Positions 37,663 to 44,991 of a stretch of DNA of 46,117 nucleotides are shown here, piece after piece. The DNA is from an uncultured Treponema sp. (GTDB lineage: Bacteria > Spirochaetota > Spirochaetia > Treponematales > Treponemataceae), in assembly GCA_946532115.1 (NCBI GenBank), contig CAMNBC010000004.1, forward strand, positions 1 through 46,117. The letters are read 5' to 3'. Within the stretch, counting starts at the first letter, position 1. Each line of letters opens with the position of its first letter. Made by a program: the position numbers and the translations under genes. Below the pieces are notes generated by a model that saw nothing but the letters and a program-made list of their open reading frames with translations, was not told the DNA's origin and searched no databases.

Positions 37663-38505
37663 ATGAGAAAATTTGTTTGTGAACCAATTACTAGAAAAGA
37701 GGAAAAAGAATTGTGTTTTGTTATGCACAATGGCAAAACAGAAGAAGAAAGAAACAATGCAAAAACTAGACTGGTATACAGTTATGAAGAAAAAGTTTTT
37801 GGTATCTGTTGCAAAAAACTCAAAAAAATTTTTGGTAATAAAATTAACTTGGAGAGTAAAGATATAGACCACCTTATGGATATCTGTTTTGAGGTTCTTA
37901 TTCAATATGCAGATAAGTTCTCCCCTGACCATTCAAGTGATGCAAACCTTTTGACTTATGCAAGACAAGAAATTGACCATGCACTCCTTATGGAAACAAA
38001 CAAAGGAATGACAGAAACCCAAATTAGAAACTATAACAAAATTTATAATGCACAGAAAGAATATAAGAGTATTCATAATACAGAATGGTACGAAACTGAA
38101 GCCTCGTTAAACGAACTTTCATATCTCTGTGGCCTCTCTGTAAAGGTTATTAAAAACACCCTTTTAGCTAAAAGAGAAAACATTTACAACACTCTTTCTC
38201 TTAACGACACTTTAGGTGAAGATAGTCAAACAACCTTGGAAGATACCATAGAGGACAAAAGATATTCACTCGAAACAGAAGACGAAAACCGAAAATACCG
38301 TAATATACTCAATTCCTTTACAGAATTCGAAAATGCCATATTTTATACTTGGGTAGATAAGGATACTTATGCCCTCCTTTCCGAAAGAGAAGGAATTCGT
38401 CGTCTTGCAAAAATGGGCTACTCAGTTGGAAGAGGAACTCTCAATAACCGTCGTAACGCACTTAAAGTAAAAATTCAGACTGCAATGTATGGCACTGCCG
38501 CATAA
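37663..38505 (+). CDS. divergent sigma-70-like factor with His at the -12-reading position
   Basis: The 280-residue protein follows the sigma order: a region 2-like part (LVYSYEEKVFGICCKKLKKI, then DANLLTYARQEIDHALLMET), region 3 (TEASLNELSYLCGLSVKVIK), linker YNTLSLNDTLGEDSQTTLED with IEDKR, and a region 4-like end (LSEREGIRRLAKMGYSVGRG, then TLNNRRNALKVKI). Aligning TYARQEIDHALL with sigma70 TYATWWIRQAIT places His on E. coli Gln437 and Leu on Thr440. In E. coli Q437H and T440I are known to accept C at -12. That fits the CATANW promoters nearby, two of which lie directly downstream. GGAGTAATGT gives the ribosome site. It is strongly diverged from the other two sigmas here. Confidence 0.68.
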   Translation: MRKFVCEPITRKEEKELCFVMHNGKTEEERNNAKTRLVYSYEEKVFGICCKKLKKIFGNKINLESKDIDHLMDICFEVLIQYADKFSPDHSSDANLLTYARQEIDHALLMETNKGMTETQIRNYNKIYNAQKEYKSIHNTEWYETEASLNELSYLCGLSVKVIKNTLLAKRENIYNTLSLNDTLGEDSQTTLEDTIEDKRYSLETEDENRKYRNILNSFTEFENAIFYTWVDKDTYALLSEREGIRRLAKMGYSVGRGTLNNRRNALKVKIQTAMYGTAA

Positions 38506-38513
38506 GGAATATT

Positions 38514-38542
38514 TTGCCAAATTAATATTTTTCTCACATATT
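38514..38542 (+). promoter_or_regulatory. TTGCCA-class promoter D (187-aa gene)
   Basis: TTGCCA at 38514-38519, 17 bp, CATATT at 38537-38542, preceded by CTCA. It begins 9 bp after the sigma-like gene stops and leaves a leader of about 56 nt. Confidence 0.6.
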
Positions 38543-38604
38543 TAAATACAACACGAATTTTTTTTTCTTAGTTTATCACCCTTATCAACATCAAGGAGTC
38601 TATA

Positions 38605-39168
38605 ATGCTTAAAAGAAATCGAGAACCATTTTATAAAAAAGACAAAACTACTTATTTTTATTGGGAAATCAAAAAAGGCAAAAGAACCGGAAAACTGCTT
38701 ACCACCAATGATATTAATAAAATCTCTGAAATTTTAGTTTATCCTCAGAAAAATCCGGATATATTAAATATTGAAAATATTCTTTTTTATCGTGTTGAAT
38801 ATGACTGGTATTATAGAGAAATCTTTATTTTCTTCTATTATCCTAAATTCAACGGGGAGCAAAAGCAAACTCCATTCCTGGCAAATACAAATGACATTTC
38901 AATTGAATTTAGAGGACTGTTACAATGTGTTATGGAAGGAGAGCTTTATAATTTAGCAACACCCAGCCCTTATGGAGATGAGACAAATCTTGAACTTTTA
39001 ATTCCCCCACCGGTGATAAAATATATCATCAAGGAACTTTTTAGAATGCAGTATGGAGCTATGTCATATAAAACAAGCAAGCTTTTTTTGTACAATCCAA
39101 AGACAATATATAATTCTGATTTACTTTATGACTGCCTGATAGCTCCATTTAAGGATTATCAAGAATAG
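38605..39168 (+). CDS. uncharacterised 187-aa protein of the 'TTYFYW' pair
   Basis: CAAGGAGTCTATA precedes ATG 38605. The N-terminus KTTYFYWEIKKGKRTGKLL matches ETTYFYWDSFIRKPTGKLK in the gene at 39372, and both proteins share a later pattern (PPPVIKYIIKELFR versus IIPDKVLKFCFKEIQR). It is soluble and rich in Tyr and Phe. No known family is recognised; the pair looks like a duplicated, lineage-restricted gene. It lies directly after the divergent sigma gene under a TTGCCA-class promoter, so it is a likely target of that sigma. Confidence 0.7.
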   Translation: MLKRNREPFYKKDKTTYFYWEIKKGKRTGKLLTTNDINKISEILVYPQKNPDILNIENILFYRVEYDWYYREIFIFFYYPKFNGEQKQTPFLANTNDISIEFRGLLQCVMEGELYNLATPSPYGDETNLELLIPPPVIKYIIKELFRMQYGAMSYKTSKLFLYNPKTIYNSDLLYDCLIAPFKDYQE

Positions 39169-39186
39169 TATTTAAGGAAGTGAAAA

Positions 39187-39255
39187 ATGCCAAGCTGTAG
39201 GTCTGGACACAGAAATCATTGGTTCTCTTATCCGGCATTCTGTTTAGATTTTTGA
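39187..39255 (+). CDS. possible 22-aa micro-protein
   Basis: TAAGGAAGTGAAAA sits before ATG 39187, 18 bp after the 187-aa gene stops. The frame encodes a 22-residue peptide beginning MPSCRSGHRNHWFSY and ending LDF. Two Cys and two His could hold a metal. Only position and ribosome site support it. Confidence 0.25.
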   Translation: MPSCRSGHRNHWFSYPAFCLDF

Positions 39256-39316
39256 AAACCTTGCTGCCTAGAGGAAACAGTTTCAACCATACCTCCTCGT
39301 AAATTTAAAAAAGTTT

Positions 39317-39345
39317 TTGCCAAAAAGAGTTTTTAATCACATATA
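39317..39345 (+). promoter_or_regulatory. TTGCCA-class promoter E (151-aa gene)
   Basis: TTGCCA at 39317-39322, 17 bp, CATATA at 39340-39345, preceded by ATCA. A start near 39352 leaves a 20-nt leader before ATG 39372. Confidence 0.6.
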
Positions 39346-39371
39346 AATATTGATATTTAATGGAGGCAAAT

Positions 39372-39827
39372 ATGAATAGAAATGACAAATGTGAAACAAC
39401 ATATTTTTATTGGGACTCTTTTATCAGAAAACCTACAGGAAAACTCAAGTCGAAAAAATGTGACTACTATGAACAAATAGGAGAACAAGTTCTAATTGTC
39501 CCATTCCATGAAAATGACTTCTTAAAAAGTTATAATTGTCCTTTGTTTGCAGTAAGAACAAATGAGACAGAAAATAAAGTTTATTTATCATATTTTTTCA
39601 GACTCCCATACCAAAAAGAATTACCATTAAATTCATACGAGACTATTCTGGACGAAACCGAACCTCTTTTTTGGAGAACCATGTTTTTCTCTGTTGCAGA
39701 CGGAACCTTCGGTATAGTTGAACCTGAGGATACATTACCAATGCCGGCAGAGTTTAATATTATACCGGACAAAGTACTTAAATTCTGCTTCAAAGAAATT
39801 CAAAGACTGCTTAAGAAAACTATTTAA
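39372..39827 (+). CDS. uncharacterised 151-aa protein of the 'TTYFYW' pair
   Basis: GGAGG lies 5 bp before ATG 39372; the ATG at 39360 overlaps that site and is rejected. It is a paralogue of the 187-aa protein, sharing TTYFYW and the TGKL element. It ends early (KEIQRLLKKTI). In the +1 frame the sequence goes on reading sensibly as KNLEKFAKQLYLEFIRRHRV and on to WKDE, stopping at 39912, where the paralogue still has its C-terminal part. A single-base indel or a +1 ribosomal frameshift at the ATT-TAA-G stop could explain this. It has its own TTGCCA-class promoter. Confidence 0.68.
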   Translation: MNRNDKCETTYFYWDSFIRKPTGKLKSKKCDYYEQIGEQVLIVPFHENDFLKSYNCPLFAVRTNETENKVYLSYFFRLPYQKELPLNSYETILDETEPLFWRTMFFSVADGTFGIVEPEDTLPMPAEFNIIPDKVLKFCFKEIQRLLKKTI

Positions 39828-39945
39828 GAACCTTGAGAAATTTGCAAAACAGTTATATCTAGAATTTATTCGTAGACATAGAGTCGAAGGAATTACTTGG
39901 AAAGACGAATAAAGTATTAAATTTCAATATGCCACGGAGGTATAA

Positions 39946-40701
39946 ATGAATACAAAAGAAAACCGCTTATTTATAAGTATCCTGGTAATTATGTTGTTTA
40001 TTGGTGCTCCTAAGCTTTTTGCCTTTGACAGGCATGCAAAACCAACCTTTATTGCAACCTGGACTCCAGATAAAACAGCTCCCGAATATAATGCACTCCC
40101 AAAAGATAACCCAACTTTAAGATATCGCCCACACAGGTTGAATGATATCTCTGAACTAAGGTTTTATGAAAACACCTGTGAGGTTGCCTTATACAGTCCA
40201 GGAACAAGGCAATTTTTTGTCATCAAAGCAGCAAATGTACAAAAGGCCTATGAGCTCTGGCAGGATATCGCAATTCGTTACACCTACTATATTGCAGAAG
40301 ACCGCACCTTTGACCTTTTTCCAAATAGTAAGAATGGAAAAACTGTCTACGAAGACCGAAAGTATGCAAACGTCGAAGAAATACGCTCTGGAGAATTATT
40401 TATATATTATCTATACCGGGCAGACGGGGACCTCGCGAATGGAGGCTATGGAACCTCTGAAATAAATAATAAATACAACCTTGACCCACTTACCGTAGTA
40501 TTCAACTATGACGTATTTAAGCGATATGTACAAAACTACAATGCGAATGATGTAGATAGTTTAATGGGTGTTGGAAACCCTTATCGTCACAAATACCTAG
40601 ATAACATGGACCTTAAAGGTATGAAAAAAAGAATTGGAGAAGTCTACTCTCCGCAGACTATCTGGAATAACTGGTTCTTTAGTATTGGAGGTGCAGAATG
40701 A
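39946..40701 (+). CDS. secreted protein of unknown function, 251 aa
   Basis: A cleavable signal peptide is clear: MNTKENRLFISILVIMLFIG followed by a LFA-FD cleavage site near residue 27. The mature part is mixed, with many Tyr and Asn (VALYSPGTRQFFVIKAANVQ, DLFPNSKNGKTVYEDRKYAN). No lipobox, membrane anchor or family is recognised. It is probably periplasmic or surface-released. CGGAGGTATAA precedes the ATG. Its last four bases overlap the start of the 112-aa gene (ATGA), so the two are translated together. Confidence 0.7.
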   Translation: MNTKENRLFISILVIMLFIGAPKLFAFDRHAKPTFIATWTPDKTAPEYNALPKDNPTLRYRPHRLNDISELRFYENTCEVALYSPGTRQFFVIKAANVQKAYELWQDIAIRYTYYIAEDRTFDLFPNSKNGKTVYEDRKYANVEEIRSGELFIYYLYRADGDLANGGYGTSEINNKYNLDPLTVVFNYDVFKRYVQNYNANDVDSLMGVGNPYRHKYLDNMDLKGMKKRIGEVYSPQTIWNNWFFSIGGAE

Positions 40702-41036
40702 AAAAACTTGTTAGATATTACAGTGGCCCATTTACATATACAGGACCAGATAAAAGTAAAAAATATACTCATATAACTGACAGTATGTACGAGGACTTTA
40801 ATAGGAATCATGCACCAGTAAAAAGAATTGGAGTTCGTAGAAAACAAAACGGCTTATGTTGGCTTTACTATAAGGAATTTTTTGAAGGTGAAGAAAAACC
40901 CGAGCCTGCACCAGAGTTCTTTGATATCTTAAGAAATCTCGGCTGTAGATATCCCGAAAAGATAAGTTTTTGGCATGTAGAAGAAGTGGATGACAATGGA
41001 ACTGTTGTTCGGTCTGTAGAATCAAGTGTATCCTAG
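40698..41036 (+). CDS. uncharacterised 112-aa protein
   Basis: ATG 40698 overlaps the stop of the secreted-protein gene in ATGA, and GGAGGTGCAGA lies before it. It is a small basic-then-acidic soluble protein (KKLVRYYSGPFTYTGPDKSK, then EEVDDNGTVVRSVESSVS) without a signal peptide. No family is recognised. The tight overlap suggests a functional link with the exported protein. It is convergent with the helicase gene, with only 16 bp between them. Confidence 0.6.
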   Translation: MKKLVRYYSGPFTYTGPDKSKKYTHITDSMYEDFNRNHAPVKRIGVRRKQNGLCWLYYKEFFEGEEKPEPAPEFFDILRNLGCRYPEKISFWHVEEVDDNGTVVRSVESSVS

Positions 41037-41052
41037 AATGGGAGGATAGCAC

Positions 41053-43188
41053 TTAGTTCAAAATCTTCCGCAAATCATCTATTGGGACAGAGGTGCTATC
41101 CTTAAGCATAAATATACGTAAGAGTTCACTTCCTCTTGTGATGGCCGTATAAATCATGTTGCGGTTCATTTTGTCTGCAGTTTCTTCATCATATACATTC
41201 AAGAAGTGAGCACGATGATCCAGATAATAAAGAACAACAGGGAAATCTAGGCCCTTACAGCTTTGAGGTGTTGCTAAGCGGACTACTCCCTGCTTGGCAA
41301 AAGAAAACTCATCTGAATTTACTAAATCTGATTCCAAATCCAGCTTTTCCTTCAATAATCCTTGTAAGGTTAAAAGGTAATCTCGTTTTCCTGCAATCAA
41401 ACAGATATTTTCCGGCTCATAGCCAAGAGACTGAATACACATGTTTACAGAATCGAGCATGTTCTCAAAGGCTTCCGCCTGATTCTGTTCTTCATGAAGT
41501 TCTACAGGTGCCCCAATTCTAAAGGTTTCAGGACAATTCTTTTTATCAAAGCCCTTCATTAGCTGACGGTATTTTTCAGAGACCTCTTGAATCTGTATTG
41601 TACTTCTGAAGTTCATATTAAGAGTTCTTGAATTTCCAACAACATCAATATTAGCTCGACTCCAAGCAAAACCTGTCTGGAAAACCGATTGATCGTTATC
41701 ACCTGCTAAAATCAGCTTTCCATTAACGGAGTATTTTAAGAGACGTAAGGTTGATACTGTTAAATCCTGAACCTCATCTACAAACAAATAATCTGTTTTC
41801 AACTCTGCTGGAACAGTGTACTCACCCTGCTCTATTCTAGAAACTAACTTATAGGTTGCGTATGGAACAGAAAGCTCCTCTTGGTTATCCCATTCAGCAA
41901 AGATTGCTTCCACAGCAGCCCAGATTTTATTTCTGTCTGTTCCGCTTTGGAGTCTTTTCATTCCAGTACGATTTATTTTCTCATCACAATATTCTTTTTT
42001 CGAAACGCCCTTTGGAAGAATGAATTTATCAATTTCATTCCAGATTTCTTTTCCTATTGGATTTCCCGCTACAACAGGATCTCTTTCCAAACATTTTGAT
42101 GAATTATATGAAAAGCCTTTCCCAGGAAAAGCATCCGCGAAAAGTTTGTTAGTATAATCTTCAGAAGTTGTGATTATTTCTTTTTCAACAGGATTTTCAA
42201 TGTTCATCAGCTGAGCCACATATTTATTGTATTTCTCCAGACTGCGAGAAAAGGTAATCAACTTAAAAGAAGTGCTTTTGTTGTTCTGTATCAGCTTTTC
42301 AAGAGTCTTAAGAAGAACCAGAGACTTTCCAGTTCCTGCAGAACCCTTCACTAAGAAATCATGCTCAAACTTTACCTGATTTACAATTGATTCCTGTTCT
42401 CTTGTTAATCGCAGAAGACTCTGTTCGTAATCATAGCGAGTTCTGGTATAACTGGTCATTCTTGCAAGGTTATCGATATAGGTCTGAGCATCCGAAAGCT
42501 TTGCGATTTGTTCCTGAATAATCTGCTGAGCTTTTCTGTTTTTCATTTCTTCTTCATTTTTAGAACGTCGAAGCTCATCAATTTTATCTTTATTCTTTTG
42601 GTTGTTTGCTATCTGCTGATCATAGTCCTGCTGTAAGGACTTTAATTTTGTGTTAAGGGTAGAAAGCTGGTTCTGTTTTTCTTCGAACTCACTAACCTTC
42701 TTTGCCATATCGGTATTTTCTTTAGAAAGCTTCTGTAATTCTTTATTTGCCCTCTCGAGCTCTTGTGCTGTTTCTAAAGGAGATTTTCGATTATTCCAAG
42801 TAACAAGATTTGTTGCCAACTCGTTAATCAGGTCTTCATGTGGAAGTTTGAAGATTTTAGCAAACTCTGAAAGTAAATAAATTGCCGCCTTAGCCTCTTC
42901 TGCAGAAAGATTTTCGAATCTATGACGAACAAAGTTTGTATTTCGCTCATTTGCCTCAATATTTTTAAAGAGCATATATTCCTTTGGATTTCCAACAGAA
43001 TAATGAGTTCTATATGTCTTCAGAACATCGGGAAACGGAGTCTTATTATTTACTTCGTTTTTAAGCTGATATCGCATATGACCTTCAAGAGTAGAAAAAA
43101 CAGCGAGTGTAAAAACTCCGCTATCAACTCCCTGTAAGGCCTTTAATCTCTTTATCTGTTCAGAGCTTGGTGGTACTTCTTTTTCCAT
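41053..43188 (-). CDS. SF1 UvrD-like helicase with N-terminal coiled coil
   Basis: The 711-residue protein starts at ATG 43188. Residues 1-140 are unassigned, and about 145-245 is a long coiled coil (ERANKELQKLSKENTDMAKK onward). Helicase motifs follow: VKGSAGTGKSLVLLKTLE near 281, LFVDEVQDLT near 468, ILAGDNDQSVFQTGFAW, MNFRSTIQI, ATPQSCKGLDFPVVLYY and YTAITRGSELLR near 683. No nuclease domain is seen. Such helicases are common in accessory islands, often with defence roles; here the role is unproved. TATAAT (43201-43196) lies seven bases before the ATG, so the mRNA is probably leaderless, as for the other helicase gene at 20269-22074. Confidence 0.8.
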   Translation of the reverse strand: MEKEVPPSSEQIKRLKALQGVDSGVFTLAVFSTLEGHMRYQLKNEVNNKTPFPDVLKTYRTHYSVGNPKEYMLFKNIEANERNTNFVRHRFENLSAEEAKAAIYLLSEFAKIFKLPHEDLINELATNLVTWNNRKSPLETAQELERANKELQKLSKENTDMAKKVSEFEEKQNQLSTLNTKLKSLQQDYDQQIANNQKNKDKIDELRRSKNEEEMKNRKAQQIIQEQIAKLSDAQTYIDNLARMTSYTRTRYDYEQSLLRLTREQESIVNQVKFEHDFLVKGSAGTGKSLVLLKTLEKLIQNNKSTSFKLITFSRSLEKYNKYVAQLMNIENPVEKEIITTSEDYTNKLFADAFPGKGFSYNSSKCLERDPVVAGNPIGKEIWNEIDKFILPKGVSKKEYCDEKINRTGMKRLQSGTDRNKIWAAVEAIFAEWDNQEELSVPYATYKLVSRIEQGEYTVPAELKTDYLFVDEVQDLTVSTLRLLKYSVNGKLILAGDNDQSVFQTGFAWSRANIDVVGNSRTLNMNFRSTIQIQEVSEKYRQLMKGFDKKNCPETFRIGAPVELHEEQNQAEAFENMLDSVNMCIQSLGYEPENICLIAGKRDYLLTLQGLLKEKLDLESDLVNSDEFSFAKQGVVRLATPQSCKGLDFPVVLYYLDHRAHFLNVYDEETADKMNRNMIYTAITRGSELLRIFMLKDSTSVPIDDLRKILN

Positions 43189-43196
43189 ATAAACAA

Positions 43197-43310
43197 TTAT
43201 ACCACAGAGCACAGAATTCTACGATGAAAAACAATTTTCTCCTCTGTAAGTTTAGAATCTGCATACATTCTTGCTATTGATTTTTCGGAAAGAGGTTTTG
43301 GATATGCCAT
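43197..43310 (-). pseudogene. truncated gene: 37-codon N-terminal fragment
   Basis: AAGGAGTTCACA and ATG 43310 start a frame reading MAYPKPLSEKSIARMYADSK, then EEKIVFHRRILCSVV and a stop inside the helicase promoter. The N-terminus looks like a real conserved protein, and the ribosome site overlaps the stop of the fragment upstream (43321). It is cut short at about 43215, which marks a recombination edge. Confidence 0.55.
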
Positions 43311-43320
43311 TGTGAACTCC

Positions 43321-43623
43321 TTATTTCAGAAGATAAATTCTATTCTTGTATTCTCCCTCAGACTTAAAAAGACCAAGATTAACCGCCTTTACAAGCAGCC
43401 TGTTTGCAGTTTTAATTTCTTTTCCAATTAATTCTGCCGCCTTACTACTTGTAATAGATGTATTTTCTTTAAGATAGTTTAAGATTATTTCTATTCTTTG
43501 CCTTTCTTTATCGGACATTTTATCGGACATTCTGTCCGATAAAACTTGCTCCTGTCCTGTACTCTCATCATAAAATCCTTCACGAACAAAGAAACGGCTA
43601 ATGAAGTACGAATGCTCCTCGGA
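43321..43623 (-). pseudogene. C-terminal fragment with winged helix (AlbA/Fic-type DNA-binding regulator end)
   Basis: The minus strand reads YFISRFFVREGFYDES, a repeat-like RMSDKMSDKERQR, then a winged helix ENTSITSSKAAELIGKEIKT to KNRIYLLK. Such tails end schlafen/AlbA_2 and Fic-type proteins. The open frame continues to 43803 but there it is antisense to another fragment and is not convincing. The 5' part is therefore missing. Confidence 0.5.
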
Positions 43624-43933
43624 CATCATTTCCACAAACGGAGCACTTGTTGATAAAGATTCAAAACTCAAAATCGGGGATACCATCAAAGACATGGCCT
43701 TCAACGTCCCAAAAGCTTTCGGCATTGGCACAGACCGCATCTTCGAAGACCTGACCGTTATTTCCGCCAGCAAAGACGGCAACAACATCATCCTCATGGA
43801 CAAAAACCGTTCCTTCTACGGACTCCTCCGCGACAAAGTCCTGGAAGGCTACAACAAGCAGCAGGAAAAACAGCACAAAGCCGAAATGAAACAGAAAAGA
43901 AGCAACCGCATTGATGTGGGCTGGGAGAGGTAG
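43604..43933 (+). pseudogene. fragment of an unknown gene with much higher G+C
   Basis: The plus strand reads GALVDKDSKLKIGDTIKDMA, then AFGIGTDRIFEDLTVISASK, NNIILMDKNRSFYGLLRDKV, and ends in a basic tail KQKRSNRIDVGWER. Codon use (AAC, GAC, CTC, ATC) and visibly higher G+C set it apart from all neighbours. No start or ribosome site is convincing. It is not recognised. The join to the minus-strand fragment is near 43600-43625. Confidence 0.4.
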
Positions 43934-43960
43934 GATATGACACGTTAGCTCACCACTATA

Positions 43961-44074
43961 ATGAATCAGGGCCAGTCGGAAGAAGAAGCGCAGAAATGGC
44001 TAGATTATAATATCATGGGCGGAATTAATATGAACCTTCCAGGATTTCCGATTATTATGTATTCGGTGGGGTGA
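43961..44074 (+). pseudogene. 37-codon gene fragment
   Basis: It reads MNQGQSEEEAQKWLDYNIMG, then GINMNLPGFPIIMYSVG and stop. The composition looks like protein, but there is no ribosome site. It is probably the 3' part of a lost gene. Confidence 0.3.
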
Positions 44075-44143
44075 TAGCAATCTACTGATAGATTTTATAC
44101 ACAGGGTATGGTATTTTGTCAGTATAAGACTATGTTAGGTTGA

Positions 44144-44171
44144 TGGCGCACTGCGCCACTTATGTTTTTTT
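44144..44171 (+). terminator. hairpin with T-run near the cassette start
   Basis: The perfect dyad TGGCGCA-C-TGCGCCA (44144-44158) is followed by CTTATG and seven T. It could stop transcription entering the cassette. Confidence 0.5.
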
Positions 44172-44172
44172 A

Positions 44173-44289
44173 GAAAAAGTAGATGCCAAATGGAGCAGCC
44201 CGGCAGAAATTCAGCAGATGATAGATAATGGGGAATTCGTCTATTCAGTTAGTCTCCGATTTGAATTGTATAAAGATATAGTCTGTTAG
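44173..44289 (+). pseudogene. gene remnant, perhaps NUDIX hydrolase C-terminus
   Basis: It reads EKVDAKWSSPAEIQQMIDNG, then EFVYSVSLRFELYKDIVC and stop. 'AKWSSPAEIQQMIDNGEF' resembles the end of NUDIX hydrolases. There is no start. It is a remnant inside the cassette. Confidence 0.35.
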
Positions 44290-44366
44290 TTTTATCTGTA
44301 CGGAAAGTTACTTTTTTCTTGTTAAATCAGTCTTAATATAGTATCATATAAAGACTGGAGGTTTTT

Positions 44367-44651
44367 ATGATTACAAATGTTCAGGAATGCATTAAACCGA
44401 TTTCCTATATAAAAACAAATGCCGCTGACATGATGAATTTTGTAAATGACAAAAAAGAACCATTAATCATTACACAAAATGGTGAATCACGGGCAGTATT
44501 AATTGATGTTGAATCTTATCAGGAAATGAAAGATGCATTCAATTTGTTAAAAATCATTCAATTCTCTGAAATGGATGTACAGGCTGGAAGAACAAAACCT
44601 GCAAAAGAAGTTTTTTCAAATTTAAGAAGGAAGTACAATCTTGGAAGATGA
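44367..44651 (+). CDS. Phd/YefM-family antitoxin
   Basis: The 94-residue protein has a Phd-type N-terminal fold: VQECIKPISYIKTNAADMMN, then PLIITQNGESRAVLIDVESY, the standard 'ITQNGxxxAVLxxxxxY' signature. The C-terminal half is disordered and binds the toxin. Phd proteins repress their own operon and neutralise the toxin. TTGTTA-N17-TATCAT upstream is a plausible promoter, and CTGGAGG the ribosome site. It overlaps the toxin gene by 11 bp and lies in a probable integron cassette, a common setting for such pairs. Confidence 0.88.
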   Translation: MITNVQECIKPISYIKTNAADMMNFVNDKKEPLIITQNGESRAVLIDVESYQEMKDAFNLLKIIQFSEMDVQAGRTKPAKEVFSNLRRKYNLGR

Positions 44652-44991
44652 AAAAATTGAAGAAATTATAATTTCAGAATTTGCCGAAGCAGATTTGGAT
44701 GAAATTGCTGCTTATCATTATTCTCGAAGTCCAAATTACGTTGAAAGAATAATTTCAGAATTTGAAGAAAATGTAGCGTCTCTCCAGACCCATCCTAAAA
44801 GCGGAAGAATCGTTCCCGAATTGGAACGGCAGGGTATAACAAAATACAGAGAATTGATTCAAGAATATTATAGAATCGTTTATGAAATCTCAGGTAATAC
44901 AATAATTGTTCACACAATAATCGATGGCCGAAGAAACTTTGAAGAAACAATAATTTCAAAATTATCTCGATATTATGGTAACAAAACCTAA
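44641..44991 (+). CDS. RelE/ParE-family toxin
   Basis: The 116-residue protein starts at TTG 44641, behind AAGGAAG, within the antitoxin gene. It has the ParE pattern FAEADLDEIAAYHYSRSPNY, then LQTHPKSGRIVPELE, KYRELIQEYYRIVYEI and VHTIIDGRRNFEE. ParE/RelE toxins inhibit gyrase or cut mRNA on the ribosome; the longer C-terminal part and 'YRELIQEYYRIVYEI' fit ParE-type better. The stop TAA lies in the attC R'' box. The pair probably stabilises the cassette. Confidence 0.85.
   Translation: MEDEKIEEIIISEFAEADLDEIAAYHYSRSPNYVERIISEFEENVASLQTHPKSGRIVPELERQGITKYRELIQEYYRIVYEISGNTIIVHTIIDGRRNFEETIISKLSRYYGNKT

Noticed and set aside
43624-43803. 5' extension of the minus-strand winged-helix fragment
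   Set aside because: It is antisense to a better protein-like frame with consistent codon bias on the plus strand; the residues (LLPSLLAEITVRSSKMRSVP) look like an antisense shadow.
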